Counted from the stretch's first letter, positions 14,273-23,460 are shown. The stretch: DNA of 64,000 bases from Streptomyces sp. NBC_00663 (GCF_036226885.1 NZ_CP109027.1:3782001-3846000), one strand, 5' to 3'. The notes: generated by a model from the letters alone, not told the origin. Program-made: numbers and translations.

Positions 14273-15787
14273 ATGACAGATCACCAGCACGCCGCGGACC
14301 GGGTGCCCGACGAGGGCCCCTCGTCCGCCGCGCCCTCCGCGACCGCCGCCGGTGAGGAACCGCGCGCACACGAGCGGGCGGGCGCGCACGAGCAGGCGGG
14401 CGCGCGGAAAGAACAGCGGGATCCGGGCGCGGCCGGACCTCCGGGCAACGCCCGCGAGGATGCCCAGGTTCCCCGCGGGACAAAGACCGAGGCCCAGGCC
14501 GAAGCCACCGTGCCACCCGCCCGGTTCCGCCGCGACCGGCGGCACAAGGTGCTCGCCGGGGTGTGCGCCGGACTCGGGCGACAGTGCGACCTGGACCCGG
14601 TGATCTTCCGGATCACGCTCGCCGTGCTCTCCGCGACGGGCGGCATCGGCCTCATCTTCTACGGCTTCGCCTGGCTCTTCGTACCGTACGAGGACGACGA
14701 GGAGAACGAGGTCCGCAAGCTGCTGACCGGCCGTGTCGACGGCCAGGCCCTGACGGCCGTGCTGTTCGCGCTGGTCGGCTGCGGCGTGTTCCTGACGATG
14801 TTGAACAACGGCACGGTGCTGACCTTCGCCGTCGTCGTCTCCCTGCTCCTCGCGGGCGCCGGGTACTGGGCGCGGCAGCGCGGCACCCCCGACACCGACC
14901 CGCTGGCCGCCCAGGCCACCGCCGATGCCCCGCCGGAGGCCCAGGCCCCGCCGGTCAGCGCCACATATCCCTCCTGGTGGCGCGACCCCATCGTCAAGGA
15001 CGGCACCCACGAGGGCGGCACCGGCTATCTCTGGGGTCCGGGCGACGCCCGCGCCCGGGACATCGTGGACGCCATCGACTTCAGCCTGGCCCGTGGTTAC
15101 GGCCACGTCGGCGCGGACATACGCGCCGCGCGCCCGCAGCCGCCCCGGCAGCGGGGTCCGCGCTGGATCGGCGGCTGGCTCTTCCTGTTCGCCCTCCTCG
15201 CGGGCGGTCTCGGTACGGGTCTGACGTGGGAGGAGCACCCGCTCGGCACCAGCCTCCAGACGGGTCTGGCCTGCGCGCTCATCGTTCTCGGCCTCGGCAT
15301 CATGATCAGTTCGTTCCTCGGGCGCACGGGGGCGGGCTCGATCTTCCTGGCGGTACTCACGGCGGGACTGCTCGCCGGGGCGGCCGCTGTGCCGAAGAAC
15401 ATCGGCACGGACTGGGTGCGCGAGAACTGGCGGCCGGCCGCGGTGGCGGACGTCGAGCCGAAGTACAACCTGGGCACCGGCGTCGGCACGCTCGATCTGA
15501 GCGGGCTGGACCTCTCCAAGGGGCAGACCCTGACGACCGAGGTCGAGGTGGGCGTGGGCAAGGTGAAGGTGATCGTGCCGAAGAACGCGACGGTGAAGGT
15601 CCACATCGACGTGGGCGTGGGCGACATCCAGCTGCCCGGTGAGGACAAGGAGGACGTGGACGTGGAGCCGGGCAAGTACAAGGAGGCGACCCTGACGCCG
15701 GCCAAGGGCGTCAAGGCCTCCGGCACCCTCGACATCGATCTCCAGGTCGGTGTCGGACAAGCGGAGGTGAGCCGTGCTGCGTCATGA
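14273..15787 (+). CDS. PspC/LiaF-like envelope-stress membrane protein
   Basis: The product (504 residues) starts with a disordered Ala/Glu/Pro-rich region (1-82). A PspC domain follows (RFRRDRRHKVLAGVCAGLG near 83-101, then a hydrophobic segment ending WLFVPYEDDEENE), then several membrane segments (about 160-380). The C-terminal beta-rich domain (about 395-500, repeats such as VEVGVGKVKVIVPKNATVKV and VHIDVGVGDIQLPG) resembles the LiaF/cell-wall-antibiotic-response domain. Such proteins sense or buffer envelope stress beside LiaRS-like systems. It faces the PspC kinase gene across a 174-nt divergent promoter region and overlaps the following small gene by 14 nt. Confidence 0.85.
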   Translation: MTDHQHAADRVPDEGPSSAAPSATAAGEEPRAHERAGAHEQAGARKEQRDPGAAGPPGNAREDAQVPRGTKTEAQAEATVPPARFRRDRRHKVLAGVCAGLGRQCDLDPVIFRITLAVLSATGGIGLIFYGFAWLFVPYEDDEENEVRKLLTGRVDGQALTAVLFALVGCGVFLTMLNNGTVLTFAVVVSLLLAGAGYWARQRGTPDTDPLAAQATADAPPEAQAPPVSATYPSWWRDPIVKDGTHEGGTGYLWGPGDARARDIVDAIDFSLARGYGHVGADIRAARPQPPRQRGPRWIGGWLFLFALLAGGLGTGLTWEEHPLGTSLQTGLACALIVLGLGIMISSFLGRTGAGSIFLAVLTAGLLAGAAAVPKNIGTDWVRENWRPAAVADVEPKYNLGTGVGTLDLSGLDLSKGQTLTTEVEVGVGKVKVIVPKNATVKVHIDVGVGDIQLPGEDKEDVDVEPGKYKEATLTPAKGVKASGTLDIDLQVGVGQAEVSRAAS

Positions 15788-16025
15788 GTTCCGTCCCGGA
15801 AAGCTGATCGCCGGGTTCTTCCTGACCCTGGCGGGCATCATCTACGCCGGTGACGCGGGCGGCGCCTGGGAGACACCGTGGTTCGCGATCATCCCCGTGG
15901 TCACGGCCGGCCTGTGCCTGGCGGGCGCGGTGGGGTTCCTGACCCGTTCGATCCGACGCCGCCGCGGAACGGCGGGCAGCACCCCGGGAACATCGGATGC
16001 CCCTCCCACGGAGATACCTGGATAA
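15774..16025 (+). CDS. Small two-helix membrane protein
   Basis: This 83-residue protein has two hydrophobic segments (about 11-27 and 36-58) followed by an Arg-rich cytoplasmic stretch (RSIRRRRG) and a polar tail. The GTG start lies 14 nt inside the end of the PspC/LiaF-like gene, so it is very probably in the same transcript and may be a small partner of that protein. I know no named family for it. Confidence 0.75.
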   Translation: MLRHEFRPGKLIAGFFLTLAGIIYAGDAGGAWETPWFAIIPVVTAGLCLAGAVGFLTRSIRRRRGTAGSTPGTSDAPPTEIPG

Positions 16026-16076
16026 CCACCGCCGACTCCCGCCGGCCCGCGCAGCGGGTCCCGCCGGCGCCGTCGG

Positions 16077-16607
16077 TCAGTACGCTCCCGCGGGTTGTCG
16101 TCGTCGGCCCCTGATCACCGCGTCCAGTGACAGATACGGCGCCCCGGCCAGGACCAGCGGCAGCCAGGCCATGAGGTAGGCGAGGTCGTTGCCGTAGTAG
16201 TACGGCTCGGCGGCCCAGCTCATCGTCAGCCACAGGCTGAGGGAGATCAGGGCGCCGCCGAGGGCGGCGAGGCGGGCCAGGAGGCCGAGGAGGGTGCCGA
16301 GGCCTACGGCCAGTTCGCCGAAGGCGATGGCGTAGCCGAAGCCGACGGGGTTGTTCAGGGCCATGTCGACCATGGCGGGGATCGCCGAGGACTGCTTGAC
16401 GTTGCGCATCTGGTCGCCGATCGAGCCGGCGCCCGAGTCCTTCATGAAGGCGCTGTCGGTGATCTTGTCCAGGCCGGCGTAGATGAACGTGACGCCCAGG
16501 AAGACGCGGAGCGGCAGCAGGGCGTAATGGGTGGCGCTGTCGCGCCAGCTCCGGCCGCCGCCGTCGAAGTAGGGGGTGTGCGTGTCCGTACGAAAACCGT
16601 GAGTCAT
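16077..16607 (-). CDS. DoxX-family membrane protein
   Basis: The product (176 residues) has four membrane segments and the DoxX-type pattern: LLPLRVFLGVTFIYAGLDKI near 27-46, then GELAVGLGTLLGLLARLAAL. DoxX-like proteins are small quinone- or redox-associated membrane proteins of loosely defined function. ATG 16607 has TAGGAG a few nt upstream and is preferred over the in-frame start at 16649. Two Tyr-rich loop residues (EPYYYGND) precede the last helix. The gene stands alone between convergent and tandem neighbours. Confidence 0.82.
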   Translation of the reverse strand: MTHGFRTDTHTPYFDGGGRSWRDSATHYALLPLRVFLGVTFIYAGLDKITDSAFMKDSGAGSIGDQMRNVKQSSAIPAMVDMALNNPVGFGYAIAFGELAVGLGTLLGLLARLAALGGALISLSLWLTMSWAAEPYYYGNDLAYLMAWLPLVLAGAPYLSLDAVIRGRRRQPAGAY

Positions 16608-16708
16608 CGCTCCTAGCCGCCTCTCACCCAGCGTGCCGTGACCCCTCAAAAGACGATACGCACGAAAGGGAGAAGCCGCTCAATGCCGGAGCGACAAGTT
16701 TCAACAAC

Positions 16709-17173
16709 TCAGATGTGCGCCCGGATCTGGCGCACGGGGTGGCCCAGAGCCTCGGCGACGGCGGCCAGTTCCTCGTCGCCGAGCCCGTCCGTCTCCGGGT
16801 TCCAGACGGCGATCTCGAAGCGGGCGAACCCGCAGGGCCGGTCGTAGTCGAGCCGGTCCAGCGTGGTGGCGGCGCCGCAGCAGGGGACGGACACATCGAG
16901 GGTCGGGAAGCCGTCCTCGTGGGCCTCCACCAGGTCCTCCCACCACTCCCGGTCGATCGACGCCCGGCAGACAGGGCACCCGATCCGCTCCAGGTTCTGC
17001 GCGCTGTCGACCACGGTGGGGGCGTCGTACCAGTCGACCTCGATCTCGGCGTCCGTGTCGGCGGCCAGTCCTCCGGTCATGGCAGTCACCAGGGCACCGG
17101 CCCGGTCGGCGGCCGAAGGCTCGGGCTGCCAGTACGGGTCGGTCGGGATGACGGAGAGGACGTCGTCGCTCAT
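16709..17173 (-). CDS. Conserved hypothetical protein with paired cysteines
   Basis: The 154-residue soluble product carries CPVCRAS and a later PCCGAATTLD, which could form a zinc site resembling a broken zinc ribbon. Trp/Asp-rich segments (EVDWYDAPTVVD, REWWEDLVEAHEDGFP) lie around it. No signal peptide or membrane helix is visible. I recognise the type only as a conserved Streptomyces unknown. ATG 17173 gives a normal acidic N-terminus (MSDDVLSVIPTDPYWQ). Confidence 0.7.
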   Translation of the reverse strand: MSDDVLSVIPTDPYWQPEPSAADRAGALVTAMTGGLAADTDAEIEVDWYDAPTVVDSAQNLERIGCPVCRASIDREWWEDLVEAHEDGFPTLDVSVPCCGAATTLDRLDYDRPCGFARFEIAVWNPETDGLGDEELAAVAEALGHPVRQIRAHI

Positions 17174-17196
17174 GGTTCAGACCTAGTCGGTGTCGG

Positions 17197-17234
17197 TGAA
17201 GGGAAAGGTGCCGTCGTCAATGAAGGGAAAGGTG
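17197..17234 (+). repeat. Short direct repeat (2 x 14 bp, 24-bp period)
   Basis: TGAAGGGAAAGGTG occurs at 17197-17210 and again at 17221-17234, separated by 10 nt, in the gap between two leftward genes. It may be a slippage duplication; no function is evident. Confidence 0.6.
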
Positions 17235-17255
17235 TCGCCAGTGATCGTCAACCGC

Positions 17256-18533
17256 TCAGTCCGTCACGTCGATCGCGTAGCGGTTGGTCTCCACGCCCGC
17301 CGCCGTGATGACCTGGACCTCCACCCGGCCCGGTTCCACGTCGGCCGGGACGGGGACGGTCAGGACGGCGTCCGTGGGGTTGCTGAAGCCGCCGGTGACC
17401 GGGACGAGGGGGACGTGGACATGGACCGTGCCGACCCGGACCGTCATACGGGACAGCCGCTCCGCGCCCTGGGCGCCCGGCGGGACGAAGCCGGCGCCGC
17501 GGATCTCGATGTCGTCGCCGGTGCGAATCGGGGCGTCGAGGTCACCGGCCTCGCGGGCGCGTACGACGGAGAGGATGACGGGGCGGCCGCCCTCGGCGTA
17601 CTTGCCGGCCACGTAGGTCGCCGCCGAGATCAGGACCACGACCGCCAGCCCCCAGGGCAGGTCGGGCAGCTGGTCGGGGCGGCGGGCCAGCCGTACCGCG
17701 GCGAACAGCAGCGCCACCGCGCCGATCACGACGTACTGGATGTCGGCGAAGGTGCCCCGCCCGGCGTCGTCGGTGAGCAGGTCGGCGGCCCTGGGGCGGT
17801 CGGCGCGCACCTTCTGCAACCGCTGCCCCAGCACCCGCAGCCCGACCACGCGCCGCACCAGCACCGCGATCCCGCAGACCACGGCGAGGACGGTCACCAC
17901 ACCGGCGCCACGGGCGAGTTCGAGGCCGGAGATGAGCGCGTCGCGCTCGGCCGGGTCGGACGCGGCGGCGAGCCGGCCGACGAGGACCAGCACCGCGTAC
18001 ACGACGAACAGGACCCAGGCCACGGCGACCGCGCGGGAGGTGGAGAGTCGGTTGTCCTCGCCGATGACAGGGGCCAGCGCGCCGCCCCGGGTGCGATGGA
18101 ACCAGGAGGCCGCGGTCAGGGCACCCGCCGTCAGCAGGGCGGCCAGCAGCCCGGCGGTGCGGGCGGAGGTCCAGCCCGCACCGATCGCGGTCAGTGCCTG
18201 GACGAGCAGGAGGACGACCACGCCGGCCCACACCGTGCAGGCGGTCCGGCTCCACAGGCGGGCCAGCCAGGCCTCGCCCTCGGCGCGCCCTCGTTCGGCG
18301 ACCAGTTCCGCGGACTGGGTCAGCTCCTCCGACACCCACTGGCGGGAGGCCGAGGCCGAGTGGGCCACGGCGGCCGGCAGGCCCTGACCGGCGGCGAACT
18401 CGTCCCGTCGCAGGAGGAATTCGGCGACCGCCCGCCGATGGCCCTCCCGCGCTCCGTGGGGACAGTCGCCGCACGTGCAGCCGCCTGCGTGCACGCCCGC
18501 TTCCCCGCTCTGTCTCGCCTCCTGCACCGCCAC
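17256..18533 (-). CDS. Polytopic membrane protein with C-terminal extracellular beta domain
   Basis: The product (about 425 residues) begins with a cytoplasmic region containing CTCGDCPHGAREGHR (a possible metal site) and a helical stretch (about 45-80). Five to seven membrane segments follow, and the C-terminal domain (about 330-425) looks like a small Ig/TIG-type beta sandwich (EIRGAGFVPPGAQGAERL...VTVPVPADVEPGRVEVQV). The frame remains open to 18782, overlapping the divergent gene; GTG 18533 is preferred because GGGGAAGG lies about 12 nt upstream and the 5' part reads as non-coding. The function is unknown. Confidence 0.65.
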   Translation of the reverse strand: MAVQEARQSGEAGVHAGGCTCGDCPHGAREGHRRAVAEFLLRRDEFAAGQGLPAAVAHSASASRQWVSEELTQSAELVAERGRAEGEAWLARLWSRTACTVWAGVVVLLLVQALTAIGAGWTSARTAGLLAALLTAGALTAASWFHRTRGGALAPVIGEDNRLSTSRAVAVAWVLFVVYAVLVLVGRLAAASDPAERDALISGLELARGAGVVTVLAVVCGIAVLVRRVVGLRVLGQRLQKVRADRPRAADLLTDDAGRGTFADIQYVVIGAVALLFAAVRLARRPDQLPDLPWGLAVVVLISAATYVAGKYAEGGRPVILSVVRAREAGDLDAPIRTGDDIEIRGAGFVPPGAQGAERLSRMTVRVGTVHVHVPLVPVTGGFSNPTDAVLTVPVPADVEPGRVEVQVITAAGVETNRYAIDVTD

Positions 18534-18720
18534 GCCCGACGCCCGCCTTCCCCGCGATCTCCACGATGCGCGGCCCCTGCCGAGGTCTCGGCCGCCGCCC
18601 TGCAACTCCCGTGCGATGACAGCGAATTGTGCCCTACGCCACGGTGGGCTCGTCCGGCAGGTCTGGTCAGGGCGGGTGAAGCCGGGACCGCCGTGTTGAC
18701 CCGGCTGCGAGAATTTCTCT

Positions 18721-19608
18721 ATGGCCGAGATCATCCAGCGCGACGGGACCTGGGCCTTCGACGGCACGACGGTCAGGATCACGCCGGGACTTCATCGCTC
18801 GGTGCCGCTGTTCCGGCAGACGTACGGGGAGATCGCCGTGCCCCTGGAGGCCGTCTCCGGCATCGTCTTCGAGCCCGAACGCAAGCGGGGGCGGCTGCGG
18901 ATGCGGCTGCGGGAGGGGGCGGATCCGCTGTTGCAGGCGACCGGGGGACGGCTGCCGGACGCGGCGGACCCGTACCGGCTGGCGGTGGACGTCGACCGGG
19001 CCGGGGTCGCCGAGTACGTGGCGGAGGAGATCCGCCGGGCGCTGCTGCTGGACCAGATCCCGAAGGACCCGACGAAGACGTATCTGCTGTCCGGCCCGCC
19101 GGTCCCGGTCTCCGTCCGCTCCTCCGACGGCACGGTCTCCTTCGACGGCCTCCAGGTCCGTATCGACTGGACCGACACCTCGGACCGGGTGAAACGGGCG
19201 ACCGGCCCGCGGATCATCGCGATCACCGACCTGGTGGGCGTGGAATGGCTGCCCAACTCCGGTTACGAGGACGGCTTCCTGCGTTTCGTGACCCGCGAGA
19301 CGGCGTTCTCCAAACTCCCTCCGGAGAAGGACCCGTACGCCCTCGACCTGTGGGGCAGCGCCCGCCGCGACCTCCTCACGGCCCTGGTCGCCACCGCGGT
19401 CACCGCCCGTCTCCCGCACCCCTCCACCCGCTCGGCCGCCGACGACCCGGACCGACCACGCCGGCTCCCGTCCGCGATCCCGCCCCAGGCCGACCATCAC
19501 GACGTACTCCTGCGCAGGTTGCGGGAGCTGGGCGAGCTGCATCGCGAAGGGGTGCTGACGGACGAGGAGTTCGCGATGACGAAGGCCGTGGTGCTGAGGG
19601 GCTTCTAG
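18721..19608 (+). CDS. DUF4429 protein with C-terminal SHOCT domain
   Basis: The product (295 residues) has two related halves typical of DUF4429: residues 1-110 with DGTWAFDGTTVRITP and 130-235 with SDGTVSFDGLQVRIDW. Each half is a PH-like beta domain. A SHOCT motif closes the protein (LLRRLRELGELHREGVLTDE, then FAMTKAVVL). SHOCT helices occur at the ends of many oligomeric or membrane-associated proteins; the biological role is not known. The stop overlaps the convergent aldolase gene by 4 nt. Confidence 0.85.
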   Translation: MAEIIQRDGTWAFDGTTVRITPGLHRSVPLFRQTYGEIAVPLEAVSGIVFEPERKRGRLRMRLREGADPLLQATGGRLPDAADPYRLAVDVDRAGVAEYVAEEIRRALLLDQIPKDPTKTYLLSGPPVPVSVRSSDGTVSFDGLQVRIDWTDTSDRVKRATGPRIIAITDLVGVEWLPNSGYEDGFLRFVTRETAFSKLPPEKDPYALDLWGSARRDLLTALVATAVTARLPHPSTRSAADDPDRPRRLPSAIPPQADHHDVLLRRLRELGELHREGVLTDEEFAMTKAVVLRGF

Positions 19609-20414
19609 CTCAGCAGATCCGGCTCGCTGCGGCTGATGTCCTGCCACAGTGGCTGGTAGTTGATCCAGGCCACCAGGTCGCCGCCCAGTTGTTCGCGGGT
19701 CGCGACCGCCGCCTTGTGGTCGATCAGGATCGGGCGGCCGGCCGCCTTGGCCATGAGCTGGACCTGGCTGGAGCGTTCCATGGACAGGAACCACCAGGCC
19801 GCCGCGTCCACCGAGTCGCCGACGGTCAGCAGGCCGTGGTTGCGCAGCACCAGGCCCTTCCCGGAGCCCAGCGCGGCGGCGATCCTGCGGCCCTCGGCGG
19901 TGTCCACGGCGACGCCCGAATAGGCGTCGTACACCGCGTGATCCTCGTAGAAGGCACAGCTCTCCTGGGTGATCGGGTCCAGGAGGTCGCCGAGGGCGGA
20001 GAGGGCGCGGCCGTGCACGGAGTGACAGTGGGCGACCGCGACGACGTCGGGGCGGGCGGCGTGGACCTGGGCGTGCACGGTGAAGGCGGCCTGGTTGACG
20101 TGGTAGCGACCCTCGATGACCTGCCCGTCGGTGTTGGCGAGGACCAGGTCGCTGACGGTGACGTGCCGGAAGGGCATGCCGAACGGGTTGACCCAGAAGC
20201 AGTCCGTGAACTCCGGGTCGCGTGCGGTGATGTGGCCGGAGACCCCGTCCTCGAAGCCCTGCCGTCCGAAGATCCGCAGCGCGCCCGCCAGCCGCTCCTT
20301 GCGGTGCCGGCGCTCGTCCTCGACCGAGTCGTGCATCGGCGGCATCGCGAACCGGAGGCTGTCGGTGGGCAGAGGGGCAGGCGGGGTCGGTCCCGGTTCG
20401 TACGTCCCGTGCAT
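19605..20414 (-). CDS. Class II aldolase/adducin family protein
   Basis: The product (269 residues) has the class II aldolase fold: a glycine-turn segment (GVSGHITARDPEFTDCFWVN), the metal-binding pair in VAHCHSVHGRALSAL and a third His in VLRNHGLLTVGDSVDAAAWW. Family members cleave or epimerise phosphorylated sugars, or act as decarboxylases, using Zn2+ or Mn2+. Sequence alone does not give the substrate. ATG 20414 gives a short Pro-rich lead before the domain. It stands alone and overlaps the convergent DUF4429 gene by 4 nt. Confidence 0.85.
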   Translation of the reverse strand: MHGTYEPGPTPPAPLPTDSLRFAMPPMHDSVEDERRHRKERLAGALRIFGRQGFEDGVSGHITARDPEFTDCFWVNPFGMPFRHVTVSDLVLANTDGQVIEGRYHVNQAAFTVHAQVHAARPDVVAVAHCHSVHGRALSALGDLLDPITQESCAFYEDHAVYDAYSGVAVDTAEGRRIAAALGSGKGLVLRNHGLLTVGDSVDAAAWWFLSMERSSQVQLMAKAAGRPILIDHKAAVATREQLGGDLVAWINYQPLWQDISRSEPDLLS

Positions 20415-20594
20415 CGGTCCTCCAGCACTGGGGTGGCTTTACGGGGCGGAAGTTACCGTCGGTCAGCGCAGGAGAACAGGCGTAAGAGGTAACGATGCCG
20501 TGCGCAACCCTTCCGGCGGCTCGGCTGTCTGGTGTGCGGAACGACAAGTTCCCGACACACCCGCACCTGTTTTCAGTCATCCCCGGAGCCCTCC

Positions 20595-21239
20595 TTGAGC
20601 CTCGTCGAACGTCACCTCAGCTCCCTCATGCGGCAGCTCGCCACCCAGGACCACGTCGAGCTGGTCCACCCCTTCGCCGAGCACAAGCTGTTCGGGGCGC
20701 TGGTCTACGTCGCCGAGTGCTTCGGCTTCCGTTACGCCGGTGTCCGCCTCGTCGGGCGCCACAAGATCCTCCATGTCCACCTGGTCCGCGACACCCACCC
20801 CGCGGCCCAGCAGCGCGCCGCCGCGAACCTCGCCGCGTTCCCCCAGGTGGGCGCGGGCGGCACGGTCCCCGGCATGTACCTGAACTCGCTCACGCCGGTC
20901 CCCGAGGCCCAGGCCGACATCGACCTGATCATCGCGCTCATCAAGTACGACGCCCTGGTCGAGGCGGGCAACCCCCGCCAGCTCAAGACGATCGGCTGGG
21001 GCGCCGCCGTACTGTTCCTGCTGATGGCCCCGCTGACCGGCAAGTACGCCGTCCTCCTGCCGCTCGCCGTGCTGACGCCGGCGTTCATGTACGGCGCCCT
21101 GCGCATCAACACGGTCCGCCGCGCGAAGCTGGCCGCGCAGCTGACGGCGGGCGGCTGCGCGCAGGTACGGGACGACGCGGGACGGGAGCGGTATGTGCGC
21201 CCGCTGCCGTACGCCGCGCAGGGCACGCAGGCCGTGTAA
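20595..21239 (+). CDS. Conserved membrane-associated hypothetical protein
   Basis: The 214-residue product has a soluble N-terminal half (about 1-130) with no motif I know, two adjacent membrane helices (about 139-175: IGWGAAVLFLLMAPLTGKYA then VLLPLAVLTPAFMYGAL) and a basic cytoplasmic tail. TTG 20595 is chosen because GGAG (20585-20588) sits 6 nt before it; a GTG at 20532 is possible but has no ribosome site and adds 21 unusual residues. No function is assigned. Confidence 0.65.
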   Translation: MSLVERHLSSLMRQLATQDHVELVHPFAEHKLFGALVYVAECFGFRYAGVRLVGRHKILHVHLVRDTHPAAQQRAAANLAAFPQVGAGGTVPGMYLNSLTPVPEAQADIDLIIALIKYDALVEAGNPRQLKTIGWGAAVLFLLMAPLTGKYAVLLPLAVLTPAFMYGALRINTVRRAKLAAQLTAGGCAQVRDDAGRERYVRPLPYAAQGTQAV

Positions 21240-21281
21240 TACCGGACAGCACGTGTCGGGTATCGGCGCCAGACTCGTCGT

Positions 21282-21755
21282 ATGACTGCGAACTGGTCCA
21301 CCTTCGCCGGCGCCGAACCCGACCTGGCCAAGGTCGTCGAAGAACGCTTCGGGTCCTTCACCCACCACACCCTCGCGACCCTCCGCAAGGACGGCTCGCC
21401 CCGCACCAGCGGCCTGGAGGTGCGGTTCCTCAACGGCGAGCTGTGGCTCGGCATGATGCCGGACTCGCTCAAGGCGCGCGATCTGCTCCGCGACCCGCGT
21501 TTCGCGCTCCAGGCGAACCCCGGGGAGGGGCAGAGCATGGGCGGCGGCGATGTGCGCGTCAGCGGGCGGGCGATCGAGGTCGAGGACGCCGCGACCAAGG
21601 CCGCCTACGGCGAAGAGGTGGAACCGCCGGAGCCGTTCCACCTCTTCCGCACCGAGCTGACGGAGGTCGTCAGGACCTACGTCGAGGACGACAAATACCT
21701 CGTCGTCCAGGTCTGGAAGCCCGGAGAGCCGGTGCGGACTCTCAAACGGACCTAG
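21282..21755 (+). CDS. Split beta-barrel flavin/F420-dependent reductase-like protein (PNPOx family)
   Basis: The product (157 residues) has the split-barrel pattern of the pyridoxamine-phosphate-oxidase/FDOR superfamily: THHTLATLRKDGSPRTSGLE for the first strands, DSLKARDLLRDPRFALQANP for the conserved helix-strand unit and VRVSGRAIEVED for the later barrel. These actinobacterial proteins bind FMN, F420 or haem; which one applies here cannot be told. The gene lies 6 nt before the convergent end of guaA. Confidence 0.8.
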   Translation: MTANWSTFAGAEPDLAKVVEERFGSFTHHTLATLRKDGSPRTSGLEVRFLNGELWLGMMPDSLKARDLLRDPRFALQANPGEGQSMGGGDVRVSGRAIEVEDAATKAAYGEEVEPPEPFHLFRTELTEVVRTYVEDDKYLVVQVWKPGEPVRTLKRT

Positions 21756-21761
21756 GAAGAC

Positions 21762-23339
21762 CTACTCCCACTCGATCGTGCCCGGCGGCTTCGAGGTCAC
21801 ATCGAGCACGACTCGGTTGACGTCCGCGACCTCGTTGGTGATCCGCGTCGAGATCTTCGCCAGCACCTCGTACGGCAGGCGCGACCAGTCGGCCGTCATC
21901 GCGTCCTCGGACGAGACCGGGCGCAGGACGATCGGGTGGCCGTAGGTACGGCCGTCGCCCTGGACGCCGACCGAGCGGACGTCCGCGAGCAGGACCACGG
22001 GGCACTGCCAGATGTCCCGGTCGAGGCCGGCCAGCGTCAGCTCCTCGCGGGCGATGGCGTCGGCGTCACGGAGCAGGTCGAGCCGCTCCTTCGTCACCTC
22101 GCCGACGATGCGGATGCCGAGACCCGGGCCCGGGAACGGCTGGCGCTGGACGATCTCGTCCGGCAGGCCCAGCTCCTGGCCGACCATCCGGACCTCGTCC
22201 TTGAACAGCTTGCGCAGCGGCTCGATGAGCTGGAACTCAAGGTCCTCGGGGAGGCCGCCGACGTTGTGGTGGGACTTGATGTTGGCCGTGCCGGTACCGC
22301 CACCGGACTCGACCACGTCCGGGTAGAGCGTGCCCTGGACGAGGAACTCCACCGCCGGACCCTCGTCCGCGATGATCTCCGCCTGGGCCTGCTCGAAGAC
22401 CCGGATGAACTCGCGGCCGATGATCTTCCGCTTTTCCTCGGGGTCCGAGACCCCCTTGAGCGCGGTGAGGAAGCGCTCCTCCGCGTCGACGACGACCAGC
22501 TTCACGCCGGTCGCGGCCACGAAGTCCTTCTCGACCTGCTCGGTCTCGCCCTTGCGCATCAGACCGTGGTCGACATACACGCAGGTCAGCTGGTCGCCGA
22601 TGGCACGGGCGACGAGGGCCGCGGCCACCGCGGAGTCGACGCCGCCGGACAGGCCGCAGATGGCGCGCTTGTCGCCGACCTGCTCGCGGATGAGGGCGAC
22701 CTGCTCCTCGATCACGTTGCCGGTGGTCCAGTCGGGCTTGAGGCCCGCGCCCCGGTAGAGGAAGTGCTCCAGGACCTGCTGGCCGTGCGTGGAGTGCATG
22801 ACCTCGGGGTGGTACTGGACGCCGTAGAGCTTCTTCTCGTCGTTCTCGAAGGCGGCGACCGGAACGACGTCCGTGGAGGCCGTGACGGAGAAGCCCTCGG
22901 GGGCGGCGGAGCAGGCGTCGCCGTGCGACATCCACACGTGCTGCTCGTCCGGGGTGCCCTCGAAGAGGGTGGAGGACGACTTCGAGACATGCAGGTCGGT
23001 GCGGCCGTACTCACGGGCGCCGGTGTTGTCGACGGTGCCGCCGAGGGAGCGCGCCATCAGCTGGAAGCCGTAGCACATGCCGAAGACGGGGACGCCGGCC
23101 TCGAAGATCGCGCGGTCGAGGCTCGGGGCGCCCTCCTCGTACACGGACGAGGGGCCGCCGGAGAGGATGATCGCCGCCGGGTTCTTGGCGAGCATCTCCT
23201 CGACCGGCATGGTGCTCGGCACGATCTCGCTGTAGACCCGCGCCTCGCGGACGCGACGGGCGATGAGCTGGGCGTACTGCGCGCCGAAGTCGACGACCAG
23301 GACGGTGTCGGGGGCGGCGGCGGGGGTCGCTGATGACAC
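21762..23339 (-). CDS. guaA: GMP synthase (glutamine-hydrolysing)
   Basis: The 525-residue product converts XMP to GMP with ATP and glutamine, the last step of GMP synthesis. An N-terminal class I glutaminase domain (VLVVDFGAQYAQLIARRVRE, nucleophile Cys in FGMCYGFQLMA) is followed by the ATP-pyrophosphatase domain (LSGGVDSAVAAALVARAIG) and the C-terminal dimerisation domain (QPFPGPGLGIRIVGE). GTG 23339 has GGAAGG about 7 nt upstream and gives the normal length. The partner guaB lies at 48.9-50.4 kb, so GMP synthesis genes flank the central part of the window. Confidence 0.98.
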   Translation of the reverse strand: MSSATPAAAPDTVLVVDFGAQYAQLIARRVREARVYSEIVPSTMPVEEMLAKNPAAIILSGGPSSVYEEGAPSLDRAIFEAGVPVFGMCYGFQLMARSLGGTVDNTGAREYGRTDLHVSKSSSTLFEGTPDEQHVWMSHGDACSAAPEGFSVTASTDVVPVAAFENDEKKLYGVQYHPEVMHSTHGQQVLEHFLYRGAGLKPDWTTGNVIEEQVALIREQVGDKRAICGLSGGVDSAVAAALVARAIGDQLTCVYVDHGLMRKGETEQVEKDFVAATGVKLVVVDAEERFLTALKGVSDPEEKRKIIGREFIRVFEQAQAEIIADEGPAVEFLVQGTLYPDVVESGGGTGTANIKSHHNVGGLPEDLEFQLIEPLRKLFKDEVRMVGQELGLPDEIVQRQPFPGPGLGIRIVGEVTKERLDLLRDADAIAREELTLAGLDRDIWQCPVVLLADVRSVGVQGDGRTYGHPIVLRPVSSEDAMTADWSRLPYEVLAKISTRITNEVADVNRVVLDVTSKPPGTIEWE

Positions 23340-23431
23340 GGGGTGCCTTCCGGCGGTTTGGGCGAGGGCTGTGGTTACCGATTCTAACGGGGCTCCACCC
23401 CGCCCCCTCCCGTCCGGTGGATGGACCCCGG

Positions 23432-23460
23432 TTGGACAGGGTCCGACGCACGTGCATACT
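23432..23460 (+). promoter_or_regulatory. HrdB/sigma-70-type promoter of the chorismate mutase leader
   Basis: TTGGAC (23432-23437) and CATACT (23455-23460) are separated by exactly 17 nt. The -10 element ends 6 nt before the ATG at 23467, so transcription should begin at or next to that codon, giving a leaderless message. No Shine-Dalgarno sequence precedes the ATG, which agrees with this. Confidence 0.7.

Noticed and set aside
14099..15760. Long upstream extension of the PspC histidine kinase frame on the minus strand.
   Set aside because: It is antisense to the PspC/LiaF-like gene, has the Arg/His/Gly-rich composition of a shadow frame, and the kinase has a good start with ribosome site at 14098.
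17190..20492. An 1100-codon open frame on the + strand.
   Set aside because: It is antisense to real leftward genes and out of frame with the DUF4429 gene; composition (Arg/Gly/Asp/Val-rich, no motif) is that of a high-GC shadow.
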